Shown here piece by piece: positions 44,550 through 56,585 of a stretch of 64,000 bases of DNA (position 1 is its first letter; each line of letters opens with the position of its first letter). The notes under the pieces were generated by a model. That model was given only the letters and a program-made list of their open reading frames with translations, searched no databases and was not told the origin of the DNA. A program made the position numbers and the translations under genes. Location of the stretch: contig NW_004624742.1 of NCBI RefSeq assembly GCF_000247695.1, positions 822,995 to 886,994 of the forward strand, written 5' to 3'. This DNA is from Heterocephalus glaber (taxonomy: Eukaryota > Chordata > Mammalia > Rodentia > Bathyergidae).

Positions 44550-46215
44550 TCAACCTGTTTGATACCTCTTTATTTAGAATCCAATGCCACTATGTGTGCT
44601 GACTATTTCCATCAACAGAAGAAGTAGAATAATTTTTGAAGATATAATTGCTGACAAACTATGGTTTCTATCTATCTAGTTCTCGATATAATCCCAAATC
44701 AAAAGAATGGTAAACCTTGCCCAACACATTTTCCTATCATAACATTTGGAAGGGTTTCATTACAAAAAAAAAACCCAAATGAGAGCCTTTTTGCTAGCAT
44801 ACTGAGCCCACATTTGTTCTGATTATTGGTCAGTCCGGCGTTTACAGTGATAACTGACCAACCTGACAAGCTTTTCCTAGACAATGCCTTAGGGTAGCTA
44901 GAAGAGACCTGAGAACCAATACTTACATTTAGGAAGAGAAGTGTATGGCTTTTGGCATTGAATGGCCTTACTTTGTAGCCCAGCCAACAGCAGAGAACAG
45001 TAGTTACTGAATGCACGTATGCTTCTGGTTATAGAGCTTTCTCAGAAAATTTTCAGGTGCTATCACAGTACCCTGACGTTTGAAAATGTCATGCCCTTGT
45101 TATATGAAAATGACAGTAGTGAGCTGTGCTTTGAGTTGTTTATTTGAAAGTAATAAAAGGTCAGAGATCCGGTCATTCTTTTTCTTTTGTTCCTCTTTCA
45201 AAAAGTAGTGTGTGCCCTTGAGAGGGATGCCTCAAAGCAGTTTATGTATTGAATGCTTCCTATGTGTTAGGCATATCTAGGAGTCAGAAGATATGGAGCA
45301 GAAGCAGTTTGAATACTGTCCTTGAAAAGCTGTAGTGAGGGATTGTCTTGACACTTGGAAAACTTGGTGTGATCCTTAGTGTCTACTTCAGGGGCTTAAA
45401 TTCTCATGAACCACTCTTTCTCCAATTTTTGTATCTATGGATCTACATCTGTATATTTTGAGTTAACCTGTATATAAAACTCAGTTCCTTGCTTAGTTTA
45501 CGTGATAAATAAATTCCTACCAAATATTCAGAGTCTATTCTGATTCTTAGGGTTGACAATGATGGATGAAGTTGTACAGGCATTGAACTTCTGCAGTCTC
45601 TTTCTCTTCCTTTGTCCTTTTTGTTTTTGTAATTTCTCCTCTCTCTGTTGAAGAAAAAAAATTTCTCTCCTTTCTTATATATATCATTTTAGTGATAAAT
45701 GCTGTTAGAGGTTTTCACCCTCAACTCTAAGAAATAATGCCTTCAAATAACACTGTACATGGTTTTTCCCAAGAAAAAAATATGATAAATACAACTCCCC
45801 CCCAGAAGTTTTAAAATATAGGCTATTTGTTTACTTGCAGTACTGGGAAAAATACAGGTTTTTATTACCTAACAAAACTTTTGACTCCTACTCAGAAAAA
45901 CTCTGAAACCCTATCCTTCCAACCTAGCCTAACAAACCCTCAATCAGGGCTCTAATCTGTCTTCTTCTCTTTCCTACACTTAAGCAATTTTGTGCCACTA
46001 GCGAAAAATCTTCCAGTCTTATTGATGCTGCTACCATCCATAAATCATATTTCTAAACCTCAGCTAGATTTTCAGCTTCTGTTATTAATCCTTTGCCTTG
46101 TACTTCGGCTCTTCTCCTTCAACTACTATTCTAAATCCACACAAATCTCTATCAAATTCATTGCCACCTTCATTGAGAACACTGAAGCTCTGAGGTACAA
46201 AGTCTATTAACTTGC
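44550..46215. other. Intergenic, little recognisable
   Basis: A short L2-like antisense piece lies at about 45240-45340 (ATGTATTGAATGCTTCCTAT). The rest, including a 105-codon antisense open stretch at 44.7-45.0 kb, shows no recognisable content. Confidence 0.45.
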
Positions 46216-46219
46216 AGAT

Positions 46220-46512
46220 CTCTTACCTATTGAATAATTCAGATAAAGTGGAAGTGGCTGGGGGCAAAATATATCCTTCATGGACACATGGCCAATGACA
46301 GACTTCCTCCAGTTGGTCCCACTCCCAAAGTTTCCACCACCTTCTAAAAGTTCATTAAGTTATCACTCCATAAATGCATCAATCCACTAATGAAGTCAGA
46401 GCCCTTATGTTCCATTCACATTCCAAAGGCCCCAATTCTGAACATGGCTGCACTGAAGATCAAGTCTTCAACACATGAGCTTTTGGAGGACATCTCAAAT
46501 CCAAATCATACC
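46220..46512 (-). mobile_element. MaLR LTR fragment
   Basis: Reversed layout: ATGCATCAATCCACTAATGA, AGTCAGAGCCCTTATGTTCC and TCTCAAATCCAAATCATACC at the right end. Confidence 0.65.
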
Positions 46513-46530
46513 ATATGTAAGCTCTTCAGT

Positions 46531-46564
46531 GTTGAACCTCATTCCCTGTTGAACCTCATTCCCT
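46531..46564. repeat. Perfect 17-bp tandem duplication
   Basis: GTTGAACCTCATTCCCT twice in direct succession. Confidence 0.9.
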
Positions 46565-46569
46565 GGTCT

Positions 46570-47470
46570 CCCAGTTTATGTTGTAGATAAATATAATGTT
46601 AATAGTTCCAGCATCCTCCATATCACTTCTTGCTTTAGAGCCCTTGTTTATGTCTAAGATCTTCCCATTTTTGCATACTATGCTACACCACATCATATCA
46701 TACATATGCTTTCTTTAATTAATTCTTACTTTATTGGAGTCAAGTACTGTGTCAGTTCACCTAAAAATATTTCCCTTTGTGCTTTAATAATATCCTTTGA
46801 TTCTCTGTCAGCCATTCTCTAATTATTTTCTACTTATCTACTTAAGCCTATGCTTCCCCCATTTCATTGCTACACATCTCTTAGTTCCTTGATAGTAAAA
46901 ACTGCATTTATTCAGCTTGATAAACCAATTTTTATGGTACTGCAATACTGGCATATACTTAACTTTAACTAAGTTCCTTATACAATTAAAATGTTTTTCT
47001 TTAAATAGCTTATCTTTAGAGTTGATGGTCCATTGGCAAGTGTGTTTTTAATCTCTGGTTTGTGTTCTGGCTTGTTGTTTTCTGGTAATATTGCATCCAG
47101 AAATGTGTCCACTTCACAAAAGCTAAAATATAAAACATGAATTTCATAATTATAAAGTTTCAATCTTACTCTAAGCAATACTCAATTTTATTGTGAAATA
47201 TTTTATACATATTGTACATACATGTTCATAAATAGTATAAAGAATATCAATTAAATTAATACCACCTGGGTTGAGAAATAATGGCCAAGATCCTGAGTGA
47301 GTTTCTGGTAGCATAAGGTTTGCCACACTCTGGACATTTTGCCCAGTTGGACCAGAAACAAGGTCCTTGAGTTACAGCAAAAATAATGGCTGCAGGGAGC
47401 AGGCTGCTTTACATCTTTTTTTCTTCTAAGATTGCTATCTTCTTACACTGGTCCTTAAACTAAACATCAC
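46570..47470. other. Intergenic, no assigned feature
   Basis: AT-rich; no gene or named repeat recognised. Confidence 0.5.
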
Positions 47471-47474
47471 ATAT

Positions 47475-47612
47475 TTGAGGCCAGCCTGTGTAATTTAGAT
47501 CCTGTCTCAAAATAAAACATAAAACAAAGGGCTGAAATTGCAACTCAGTGGTAGAGTGCCTCTGAGTTCTATCCCTAGTACTGGGAGGCAGCAGCGGGTA
47601 GGAGGAAAGAAG
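47475..47612 (+). mobile_element. B1 + dID composite SINE, 5'-truncated
   Basis: The B1 end (GAGGCCAGCCTGTGTAATTT, TCCTGTCTCAAAATAAAACA) is joined to GGGCTGAAATTGCAACTCAG, TGGTAGAGTGCCTCTGAG and TTCTATCCCTAGTACTGGG. The middle TAGAGTGCCTCTGAGTTC is the shortened dID form of squirrel-type composites. Confidence 0.75.
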
Positions 47613-47689
47613 GAAGAAGAAAACACACAAGAACATACAAAAACATACAATAACTCAACATAAAATCATACAACATCCAAAGAAGTAAA

Positions 47690-48400
47690 AAAACAAAATG
47701 AGACACACATCCACAAGTAGTGTCAATGAATAGGAATATACCCCCAAATTATAGGCATCATGGGTTTTAGCAGATACATATAGATATATATATATATTCC
47801 AAAATTTAAAGAAAAACATAAAAGATATAAATGATATACTATTATACTAAATGGTATTATGTACACAACAAGATATATTTTTTAAAGTAACAAGATTTTT
47901 AAGGGTAAAAAAGATAATATCAGAAATGAAAAAAATACTGAATGAATTTAATGGAGTTTGTACACTACAAAATAAAAGATGTTTTCCACTAGATTTGATG
48001 AAAATTATAAAGCCACAGATATAAGGACTCAACTAACATGATAAACACATACACAAAATCATGTGAGGCCACATTATAATCAAATTGCTGAGAACCAGTG
48101 ATAAAGAGAAAATTTTAAAAGCAGTCAAAGGAAATAAAGATAAAATTGGTCATGGACTTCTCATAAGGAAAAAATGCAATATGGCGGGCATAAAAATTCT
48201 ATATTCAGAGAAAATATCTTTCCAAAATAAAGGAAAAAATTATTTTTCAGAAGAACAAAAGCTATAAGAAATGTTCTTTGGGTAAAAGGAAAATTATATT
48301 GTACTAGATGGGAAATTGAATCTTCATAAAACAATGAAGAGGGCTGGAAAAGCAAATATAGGTTAATTTAATACCATTTTTCATTTTTATTGCTTCAAAA
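47690..48400 (+). mobile_element. Ancient L1/HAL1 fragment
   Basis: AAATTGCTGAGAACCAGTGA, TAAAGAGAAAATTTTAAAAG, GACTTCTCATAAGGAAAAAA, ATTCTATATTCAGAGAAAAT and GAAATGTTCTTTGGGTAAAA follow an old L1/HAL1 coding layout, now broken. Confidence 0.6.
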
Positions 48401-48404
48401 TACA

Positions 48405-49470
48405 GTTGACTAAAATGGAAGTTATAAATTTAATATGTATTAAAAGAAAGTGATTAATATTGTTTGAAATACTCTAAGAAAATGATTCTTGATGTTTTTG
48501 TATTGCCTTTATTTTCAGAATAAAATTATTTCCCAATGTTGTAGTGAAAAAATATGAATAATATGTGTAGAAGTAAATATATGACAATGATAACCTGTTG
48601 GAGAGAAGGAGATTAAGAAAAAGATACATGTAAGTTTCTTATATTACACAGGAAGTGTTATAATATTATTTAAAGGGATATTATAATCAGGCAAAGATGC
48701 TTACTCTAAAATCTACAGTTATCACTATAAAAATACAGCAAAGGGTAATAATCATGAGGCCAATAGGGAAGATACAATGGTGCTATAAAAATATCAATTA
48801 ATTCAAAAGACGGTAAGAAAATAAAAAGGAAGTAAAGAAACAGGATAATAAAGGAAAAAACTAGGTGGTAAATCCAATTATATAAAAGATGATAAATATT
48901 AATGGTATAAACACTACAAATAAACATATGGTATTAGCTTTGACAAAAAGCAGAACCAATTCAACACTGTCCACCAAAAACAATGTGGAGACATAGTTAG
49001 GTTCAGCAGGAAAAGAAAAAGAAATAATATTGATTCAAATGCCATTAAAATGATAATATTTTATCTTTTAAAATCTATTTCATTTTCGAAGTAAAATTAC
49101 TTGCCAATGTTTTACTGCAGTGGTATAAAATACCATTAAGTTGTAGCTAAACTGATTTCCGATTTTGTAAGAAAATTATTATTCACATAAAAAATAGATT
49201 ATTTTTTCTATTTTTCTTGAATTAAAGTGATAGTAAATAACTTCATAGACACTGAATTTTAGGAGCTGACGATGCAAATCTTACCCTTACTTTGACTACA
49301 AAAACTCATGGGTCTCTTTTTAATCTATAATAACCAATAGAAGTATGCTCCTATGTCCTAATCTTCAATTGATTGTTACTCACAATTCATAGCTTTCACA
49401 GCTCTTTCTAGAGGAAACAGTTATTTTTGAAGAGTTAATTGAAAGCAGTGCCATTCATCTTTTTTTTTTT
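48405..49470. other. Intergenic, possibly the continuation of the L1/HAL1 remnant
   Basis: Very AT-rich; antisense open stretches are Phe/Ile/Leu-rich, a composition effect. Confidence 0.4.
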
Positions 49471-49499
49471 ACGTACTAAAAAATCTATCTCTGTAATAT

Positions 49500-49710
49500 G
49501 ACATCAAAGAGCATATACTCCAGACCATATCATGTTGGCCTCATTTTCTGCTGTTAGTTTGCATTCTTGCACATTGTGGGCTGTCCACAGAGTTTGGGAC
49601 AGTTTTGGTTTCTACTTGTTGTCCCATTATGATTGTCATTAGTGTCCTTTTCACTCTCAGAAATGTCTCATTTAGACAATAAATTATGATCACCCTGGTT
49701 TTAGGTGAGC
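49500..49710 (+). mobile_element. Old mammal-wide DNA-element-like fragment
   Basis: GGGCTGTCCACAGAGTTTGG, TTGTCCCATTATGATTGTCA and AATAAATTATGATCACCCTG follow an old interspersed repeat I recognise in outline only. Confidence 0.3.
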
Positions 49711-49754
49711 TTTATATTTTTCTTTCCTGTATTGTCGATTTTTTCTCCTGTTCT

Positions 49755-50225
49755 GTCTTAGACTGTTGGAACTTCTATAATAAAATACTATGGACTGGGT
49801 GGCTTATAAACCACAGGAGATTATTTTTCACAGTTTGAAGGGTGGAAAATCCAAGATCAAGGTGCTGGAAGAGTTGGTTTCTGAGGTCCTGCTTTCTGGT
49901 TGATAGAAGGCACCTCCTCACTGTGTTCTCGCATGGAAGAAGAGGTGAAGGAGCTCTCTGATACTTCTTTCACAAAGGCACTTATCACATTCATGAAAGC
50001 TTAGCCTCCATGACTTCATCACCTCCCAAAGGCTCAACTGCCAACTACTGTCCCATCACATTGGGAGTTAGGGTTAACATAGCCATCTTTTTTTTTTTTT
50101 CCTTCTCTTGTACCGGGGATCGAACTCAGGACCTTGGGCTTTCGAGGCAGGCATGGTGCCACTGAGCTAAATCCCTGGCCCCAGGGTTAACATATAAATA
50201 TGGGGATGGTAGTCAATCTAGAGCA
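49755..50225 (-). mobile_element. MaLR (MST-like) LTR, split by an ID SINE
   Basis: Reversed layout: TGTCTTAGACTGTTGGAACT, ATGGACTGGGTGGCTTATAA, ACATTCATGAAAGCTTAGCC, CTTCATCACCTCCCAAAGGC and CATCACATTGGGAGTTAGGG. An ID SINE interrupts it at 50081-50182. Confidence 0.8.
50081..50182 (-). mobile_element. ID SINE nested in a MaLR LTR
   Basis: The reverse complement reads GGCCAGGGATTTAGCTCAGT to GTTCGATCCCCGGTAC plus A-rich tail. The duplication is AGGGTTAACAT (50070-50080, 50183-50193). Confidence 0.9.
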
Positions 50226-50229
50226 TGCT

Positions 50230-50585
50230 TACTGTTGTGGTTTATATCTAAAATGTTCCCCAAAGCCTCATGCACACACAGGCAAGGCGTTTGAAGGTTA
50301 CTGGATTACGGGGGATTATGGCTGACTTGTAGTTAGGAGGTGGGATCTTGTTGGAAGAGGTGGGTCACTAGGGTGTGGCCTGGATGTATCTCTTCTCCAT
50401 TCCTCCCTTGAGCTCTCTCAGTTTTGCAGCCTTACCATAAGCAAGCCTCTTCTATGTCCCTCTGCCTTGGAGCCAGCCCATATGGACTGAAACCTCTACA
50501 AACTGTGAGCCAAAATAAACTTTTCCTCCTTCAAACTGTGGGTATCTGGTATTGTATTTTAGCCGCTGGAAAGTGACTAAGACTC
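50230..50585 (+). mobile_element. MaLR LTR
   Basis: TGTTGTGGTTTATATCTAAA at the start, AGGTGGGATCTTGTTGGAAG, GTGAGCCAAAATAAACTTTT (AATAAA) and a final GGAAAGTGACTAAGAC. Confidence 0.8.
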
Positions 50586-50627
50586 TTACATACTATTTAA
50601 TTCAGAAAAAGTAACAAAAGTTACTTT

Positions 50628-50710
50628 TTTTCTGTATGGGGGATGACCTCAGGACTCAGGACCTTGAGCTTGCCAGGCAGGCAGGGCGCTACTGAGCTAC
50701 ATCCCAGGCC
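50628..50710 (-). mobile_element. ID SINE
   Basis: The reverse complement reads GGCCTGGGATGTAGCTCAGT, GCGCCCTGCCTGCCTGGC, ending in an A run. The duplication is ACAAAAGTTACTTT / ACAAAGATTACTTT (50614-50627, 50711-50724). Confidence 0.85.
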
Positions 50711-50729
50711 ACAAAGATTACTTTAAAAA

Positions 50730-51425
50730 AGAAACAAAACAAAATGAAACAACAAAATAAAACCCTTCATACTATTTGTATATCCTAACAAAACATCAAA
50801 CTTCCTACGTAAGTTTGCAAACTTTTAGCAAAAATTATTGGATGGATATATAGAATCAGAGTTTTAAAGACAAGAGGATTTCTAGGTAACAGTTTGCCTA
50901 ACCTCCTCATCTAAAGGATTGGGGACCTGATATTAAAAGGCTCATTCATGTTTCATGCTTTCGTCATTCTGTTAGGGACATTGGAGAGATTTTCAGTCTG
51001 GACCTATGCCACCTATTAGTCACATGTGTCTATTTAAATCTTAAAATTTTCAGGCATTACGTTGTACAAATCAGCCATATTTCAGTACTTAATAGTCACA
51101 TGTAACTAGTAGCCACTATTTAGCAATTCTGATATGATATTTCCTCAAATGTAGTAGTTTAAAATAGTGAAATTTCCAAAGCACTGACCACCAGTAACTT
51201 TGAAAGACATAAATGTATGTGTAATTGTCACCCTGTAGGAGAACAAACTCTGGCTACAAAGGTCAGACAATCATTTCACTAGTTAGAATTCTATAACTAT
51301 ATGAAAGATCAGAAAGTAGACTTAAACTCAATTAAAAAGTGAATTCGTTTGTTCATATAACAGAGACATGTAAGAGTAAAACTCACTTTAGGCCCATATG
51401 GTAAGTTGATTTAAAAACTCACCCT
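50730..51425. other. Intergenic, no assigned feature
   Basis: AT-rich; no gene or named repeat recognised. Confidence 0.5.
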
Positions 51426-51429
51426 ATTC

Positions 51430-51945
51430 TTTATCCCTCCCTGTGTCTATTTCCTTTCCAATGTGACCAGAAGTACCTTCCATGAAGACACAGAATCTAT
51501 TTTAGTCTCACTTGAATCTGGGTTTCTGTTATGAATTGGTTTGGCCAAGAGAATTTAGCAGAAGTGATGCTCTATCTCTAAGCATAGAGTCCTCACATAT
51601 TTTTGTTACTTTTCCTGAAAGACTGGCATTGTCATTGACATTCTCTTGGAATACAGGCATAGAGTAGCTTTGCTAAATGACAACAGACTAGTTGTATTGT
51701 TCTTTTTTCTAGGCTACAGGCAGCTAACTACTAGGTCTATAAATGAAGCTATCCTAGCCCAGTTAGTGCCCAGATGACCACAAACCTGTAAGTAAGCCCA
51801 GTTGAAACAAGCCATCCTGACCAGACTAGCAAAAGAACCGAGGGGACTCATAAGCTCATAAGTGACTATTATTTTAAACAATTGAATTTTGAGGTTATTT
51901 TTTCACAGCAACAGACAACTGATGTAACAAAACTGAAAAATTTGA
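51430..51945 (+). mobile_element. Possible MLT1-like LTR
   Basis: AATTGGTTTGGCCAAGAGAA, CAGAAGTGATGCTCTATCTC and a 3' end TTTTTTCACAGCAACAGACA with ACTGATGTAAC resemble an old LTR family ending. Moderate to weak. Confidence 0.4.
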
Positions 51946-52351
51946 GCACAGGAACTTCAAACAGTTACATTGAGATTTGCCTTTTCTTTGACTTTTAGTT
52001 CTGCTTCATCTCTGTTGGTAAAATTCTAACAGGAGATTCATAAGTATATGAAAATGACTATATTCTTCCAACTTCAAGTCCAATGGAAAAAAGTGATCTT
52101 TTGTTCAGTAGCTTCTATGGAAGTTTTGAGAGTTACTCTGATTGCAGGGCTTGATCATGTGACCACCGTTCAATCAATCACTCCAGGTATTGGAATCTGA
52201 TGTACTCATTGGTCCAGACATGCATCATATTTCTATGCTGGGACTGGTTTTTTCCCCAGACAATATTTTGTTTAGGCAGTACACACAATTACTATTGTGT
52301 CACTTTATGAGCAGTCAGTCTCCTTTAAGCTTAGCTAACTGGTTAGTTTTC

Positions 52352-53182
52352 TTTTTTTTTTTTACTTTATAGATTTTTGGGTTTTTTCCATTTAGTTTAT
52401 TCGTATATTTTAGCTATACAATACAGTTACATTAATCATTGGGATCTCGTACCTTTACATGATGTATCGTGACTCTTATTTTTTCCCCATTCCCCTGCCC
52501 TCCCTTCACCCCCTCCACCCTTCCCTATTTAGAAAGACTTTGTTTCCATGTTTTTCCTTTTCTCGTATTTTTTCTTTTCCCTTCCCCTCCCACTCCCCTG
52601 TTCCTTTAGACATTTTCTTCCTATTTCACAGTATCAATTATACATTTTGATTCTTATTTACACTTTTAGTTTTTCACACGAAAGTATTCGGTATTTACAT
52701 GTGTATCCTATTTATTTCACTTAAGAGTATGGCTTCAATGTGCATCCACTTAGCTATAAGTCTCTAGTTTCTCATTCTTTATGGCTGAGTAGTACTCCAT
52801 TTTATATAATAAAAACCACATCTTTTTTATCCAGTCTCCAGTTGATGGGCAATTGGGCTGTTTCCAAGTTTTAGCTATTACAAACTGTGCCACTATAAAC
52901 ATGGGTGTGCATATATCACTGTGGTATGATTCTTTTAACTCTTTTGGGAAGATACCCAGTAGAGGAATAGCTGGGACTTTCAATCCTAGTTCTTTGAGGT
53001 ATCTCCACACTGATTTCCACAGTGGTTGCACCAGTCTGCACTCCGACCAGCAATAGAGAAGGGCTCCTTTCTCCCCACACCCCCTGCCAGCATTTGTTAT
53101 TGGTTGATTTCATGATAGCAGCCATTCTTTCTGGAGTGAGGTGGAATCTCAGCGTTGTTTTCATCTGCATTTCTTGAATGAC
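52352..53182 (-). mobile_element. 5'-truncated L1 (ORF2 end, 3' UTR, A tail) with 17-bp TSD
   Basis: Poly(T) at 52352-52363 is the tail. It is followed by the reversed 3' UTR (ATGTAAAGGTACGAGATCCC on the minus strand), a polypyrimidine tract at 52480-52610 and the reversed ORF2 C-terminal region up to GAAATGCAGATGAAAACAAC. Target duplication CTAACTGGTTAGTTTTC / CTAACTGGTCAGTTTTC (52335-52351, 53183-53199). Long open stretches on both strands belong to this remnant. Confidence 0.9.
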
Positions 53183-53204
53183 CTAACTGGTCAGTTTTCA
53201 ATTG

Positions 53205-53570
53205 CTACTATAATAAATTACCACAGACTTAATGGTTACCAAAAACTTGGTACCTTAAAAGAACAAATTTGTTGTCTTATAGTTATGGAGGTTAGAATTA
53301 AAAAATGAGTCTCGAAGGGCTAGATTGGATTAGAATGGAAGCAAGGACCAATATCCATTCTGTTCAAAGTGGCAGAAAACATACCAAAACTGCAGGAGGC
53401 TCCTAAAGGTATTCCCACACTTTATGTTAAAATGGAGTCCCTTAATTATTTTATTAACATTGGTTCATACATTTCCCATTTCACTCTCTTCTTCTCACAC
53501 CTAATCACCTCACAGTTAATTCTCTATGACTTGCTACCATCTTCATGGAAGAAGAGCCAGAAGAATGTAC
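53205..53570 (-). mobile_element. Possible old LTR (MLT1-like) remnant
   Basis: CTACTATAATAAATTACCAC, AGACTTAATGGTTACC and TTGTTGTCTTATAGTTATGG resemble a reversed ERVL-MaLR LTR. Overlapping open frames are chance. Confidence 0.4.
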
Positions 53571-53704
53571 CAGGGACTATGGCTATTCTGAATTTCCTTG
53601 GCAGCAAATTCTTTTCCTGTACATTTTCTCCTTGATGTTCTTAAGACAATGGAAAAGTAAAATTAGCTCCTGCTTCAAATGCCTTTATCCTTTGTCAAAT
53701 GTGT

Positions 53705-54180
53705 TTTATGTTATGGCTTGTGTCTTGATGTTTTCCCAAAGCCTCAAGCAATCATAAATGAGGCTTTTCAGAGGTGGCTGGATCTAGAGTATGTGATTTT
53801 GGGATTAACTGTGTGATTATTAAATTAGCCCATTGATTGGTTTGGCACAGTTCTAGGTGTGGATAATGGGAAGGCTCACTCTGGGTGTGAGTAATACCTG
53901 CCCCAAGGCCATGTCGCCTGGATAGAATAAAAGGGACAGAAAGAGGGCTGCTGCCATTACTTTCTGCTTGCTGATTGCCACCTCGCTGCTTTACTGCCTT
54001 CCTAACTTCTGCCCACCATGAACTATTTCTCCTTTGCAATCCCCTTCTGCCATGCCACCGTGCCTTGGAGCTAGCCAACTATGAACTGAAACTATGAACT
54101 GAATTACAATAAATTTTTCCTCCTTCAACTTTGGATGTTAGGTATTTGTCTCGGCATAGAGAAAAGTAACTAAGATAATA
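53705..54180 (+). mobile_element. MaLR LTR
   Basis: TTTATGTTATGGCTTGTGTC, GGCTTTTCAGAGGTGGCTGG, CCTTGGAGCTAGCCAACTAT, AATTACAATAAATTTTTCCT and a final AAAAGTAACTAAGATAATA. Confidence 0.75.
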
Positions 54181-54224
54181 TATGACCTTGGTCAATTGAA
54201 GTGCTCTGTAAACCTCTTATAACC

Positions 54225-54338
54225 TCGGGCCGGGGATTTAGCTCAATGGTTCCAACGCTTGCCTCAAAAGCACAAGGACCCGAGTTCGATCCCCGGTACC
54301 AAAAAAAATAATAAAAATAAAATAAAATAAAAATAAAG
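54225..54338 (+). mobile_element. ID SINE with (AAAAT)n tail
   Basis: GGGCCGGGGATTTAGCTCAA, GAGTTCGATCCCCGGTACC, then an A tail expanded into AAAAT units. The duplication is CTCTTATAACC (54214-54224, 54339-54349). Confidence 0.9.
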
Positions 54339-54779
54339 CTCTTATAACCCAAATATGAGTTAGTATTCCTTAGTCAAGATTTAGAACATGAAAACCCCTT
54401 ATAAATGGAACATAGTAGCTTAAAAATTAAACACAAGTGCTCCAAAATCAGAATCTCTTTGATTAATTGCTTCTTGAATCCCTAGTTTTCTCCTTGCTAA
54501 AATGAGGATTAATAATAGACTATAGCCATGAAGCTTTGATGAAAAAAGCATGTAATCCTTAGCAGATCCAGGCATAGCTGGTTAAAACAATAGCTTTATT
54601 AACATTCATACTAATTTCACATTTAATTAACTTTACTGGACTTCTACTATGTGCCATGAACTGTACTAGGTATTTTGGCTCCTCAAAAAAAGGTATTTTA
54701 GCAAAACAAAGCACTTTGGAGGGATTGTATCTTGTCTTACTAGTTGATTTATTGGTGGTTTAATTGAGACACTAAAAGA

Positions 54780-55150
54780 ATACTTTCAAACCCAAGTAGC
54801 AGAAAACTTAATTCAATTTGCTTCAGCTATAAAGAGAACATACAGGTGCATGAAACTAAAAAGCCCAGAGGGACTCTGCTTCTCTCTGGTTTTCACAGCT
54901 TCGTTTTCCTCTATATGTTGACTTTGTCTTAAGACCAGTTTTTCTCATGGTAGCAAAATGGCTGCAACACTTTTGGGTCACATATATTTACATACATATC
55001 TCATCATTTAGAAGGAGAGAGAGATTTTCTTCCCATAGCCATTGACAGAAGGCTTTGATTTTTGCTCTGATTTTGACAACTAAGATCATGTTCCTATCCT
55101 CAAACTAATCACTGTAGCCAAGGGATTTCACATGCTTATGTGAGTGACAA
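54780..55150 (-). mobile_element. Unassigned ancient interspersed repeat
   Basis: TTTCCTCTATATGTTGACTT, GGTAGCAAAATGGCTGCAAC and CACTGTAGCCAAGGGATTTC follow an old mammalian repeat layout I recognise in outline but cannot name. The orientation is a guess. Confidence 0.3.
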
Positions 55151-55154
55151 GAAA

Positions 55155-56055
55155 TGGATGAAGTTATCATAGTTACTATGGTTTTTAAAATGAACCATGT
55201 ACTTTAAAACTTGTTATTTCACAAATAAAATAGCTACAAATAAAGCTCTTATTTGTAAATGACAGAAAATTTAAACTCTTGAAAAGTGAAAGAGAACATA
55301 TTGGCTCAAGAAACTGAGAAGTATAAAGACAGAAAGGTCAGGCAGAGATGGAGTCAGGGATTCAGAATTTGTCAGGAGGCCTCTCTGTTTGTTTCTTTTC
55401 TCTCCTCTGTGTTGACCTTATTTACTGCTAGTCTCCTCAAAGGTCTTTGTGTACAACCCCTTAGTTCAGCCACCCTAGACAAAAAAGGATTCTTCCTTTC
55501 CCAAAAGCTCTAGGAAAAAAAATAAAAATAGATTTTGATTTGATCAAGTTTGGACCACATTTCTATTTCTGAGAAATCATTGTTAAGATGAGGTCAGAAA
55601 GATGGATTATATGGACTTGCCAGCTTCAGATCTTCTGTATATTCATTGCTTCCACAAAAGAAACAAAGGTAAAATTGGAAAAAGTCAAAGAAGCTATTCT
55701 ACTTCTCTAGCCAGTTTATTCCTTTATTCACTTAACAAACTTTCACTGAGAACCTATAATAGACCTGGGTTTGTATCAGGTCTGGATTTGTATTAGGGAA
55801 TTGAGATGGAGCATGAGGAAACACAGCATGAGGACAGCCAGGAGATCTGTCAAGCAAGCGCCATAAGAATGATGAGTGGTTTGAGAGGCCAGGTACAGGG
55901 TGTCACCCTCTGTTCACTTTGCACAGGATCAAAAGAGATGGTAGAACATCTGCACATTTGAAAATGGAAGTGAAGAGAAAAGAAACTACTATTATCTTCC
56001 TTTGATTGCTCAAACTTAGCACTTTGCCCTTTGAAGCTCAAACTTGAATTGCTTG
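55155..56055. other. Intergenic, little recognisable
   Basis: A short L2-like antisense piece at about 55720-55800 (TTCACTTAACAAACTTTCAC). No gene. Confidence 0.45.
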
Positions 56056-56062
56056 ATATTTA

Positions 56063-56585
56063 TGTCGCGGGCAGAGACAGGTGGAGTTCCCCCATTCCCG
56101 GGCCTGACTCTCCTGGCCATGCAGAAGGTTGTAGAAGGATCAGATAGAGACTGAAAGCGTACAAGCAAAGTTGTACTTTTATTCAGCAAGCATGCAAGAG
56201 TACAACTGCCTTCTCTCAGAGAGACAGGCAGGGGTGCCTGAAACAGAGCCACCATTGAAGGGAGGCTCAAGATGCTGGTTTTATAGTATTTGGGGCCTAT
56301 CTTGCCTCTGGGCTGAGGGTGCCCTACTTGATTGGTTAATGATTAACAGCGCATTACTAGGGAAAACAGAGAAGGGTCTTTTTAGGGGCCTTTTACATCT
56401 TAGGGTCAAGGTTTTTTTCCTTTTGATCTTAGCAAACCAAGCTTTGCAGGGTCAGTGTGAAGAGGAGGTGCAACCTCAGACTGTCAGCTTTTCACCAGTG
56501 GTTAACCCTGTTCTGCCAGCTATCTGAACTCCTTGGCGGGGGGGTGTCCCTCATCTCTCCCTGCCTACAGGTCTCTATCCTTACA
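56063..56585 (-). mobile_element. Solo ERV1-type LTR, 523 bp
   Basis: On the minus strand it begins TGTAAGGATAG and ends CCCGCGACA, with TG...CA ends. A 4-bp duplication TTTA flanks it (56059-56062, 56586-56589), which fits class I. The minus strand has a TATA-type ACTATAAAACC (plus position about 56277-56287) and GAATAAAAG (about 56178-56186) in correct U3-R order. No internal viral genes remain. The open frames inside it are incidental. Confidence 0.7.

Noticed and set aside
44699..45016. 105-codon minus-strand open frame
   Set aside because: No recognisable motif, splice context or codon pattern; of a length expected by chance in 64 kb.
52190..53170. Open frames of 60-93 codons on both strands
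   Set aside because: Those from about 52.36 kb onward fall within the truncated reversed L1 at 52352-53182. The minus-strand ones are pieces of decayed ORF2, the plus-strand ones their shadows.
56016..56527. 118-codon plus and 84-codon minus open frames
   Set aside because: Both lie within a solo LTR, which has no coding role here.
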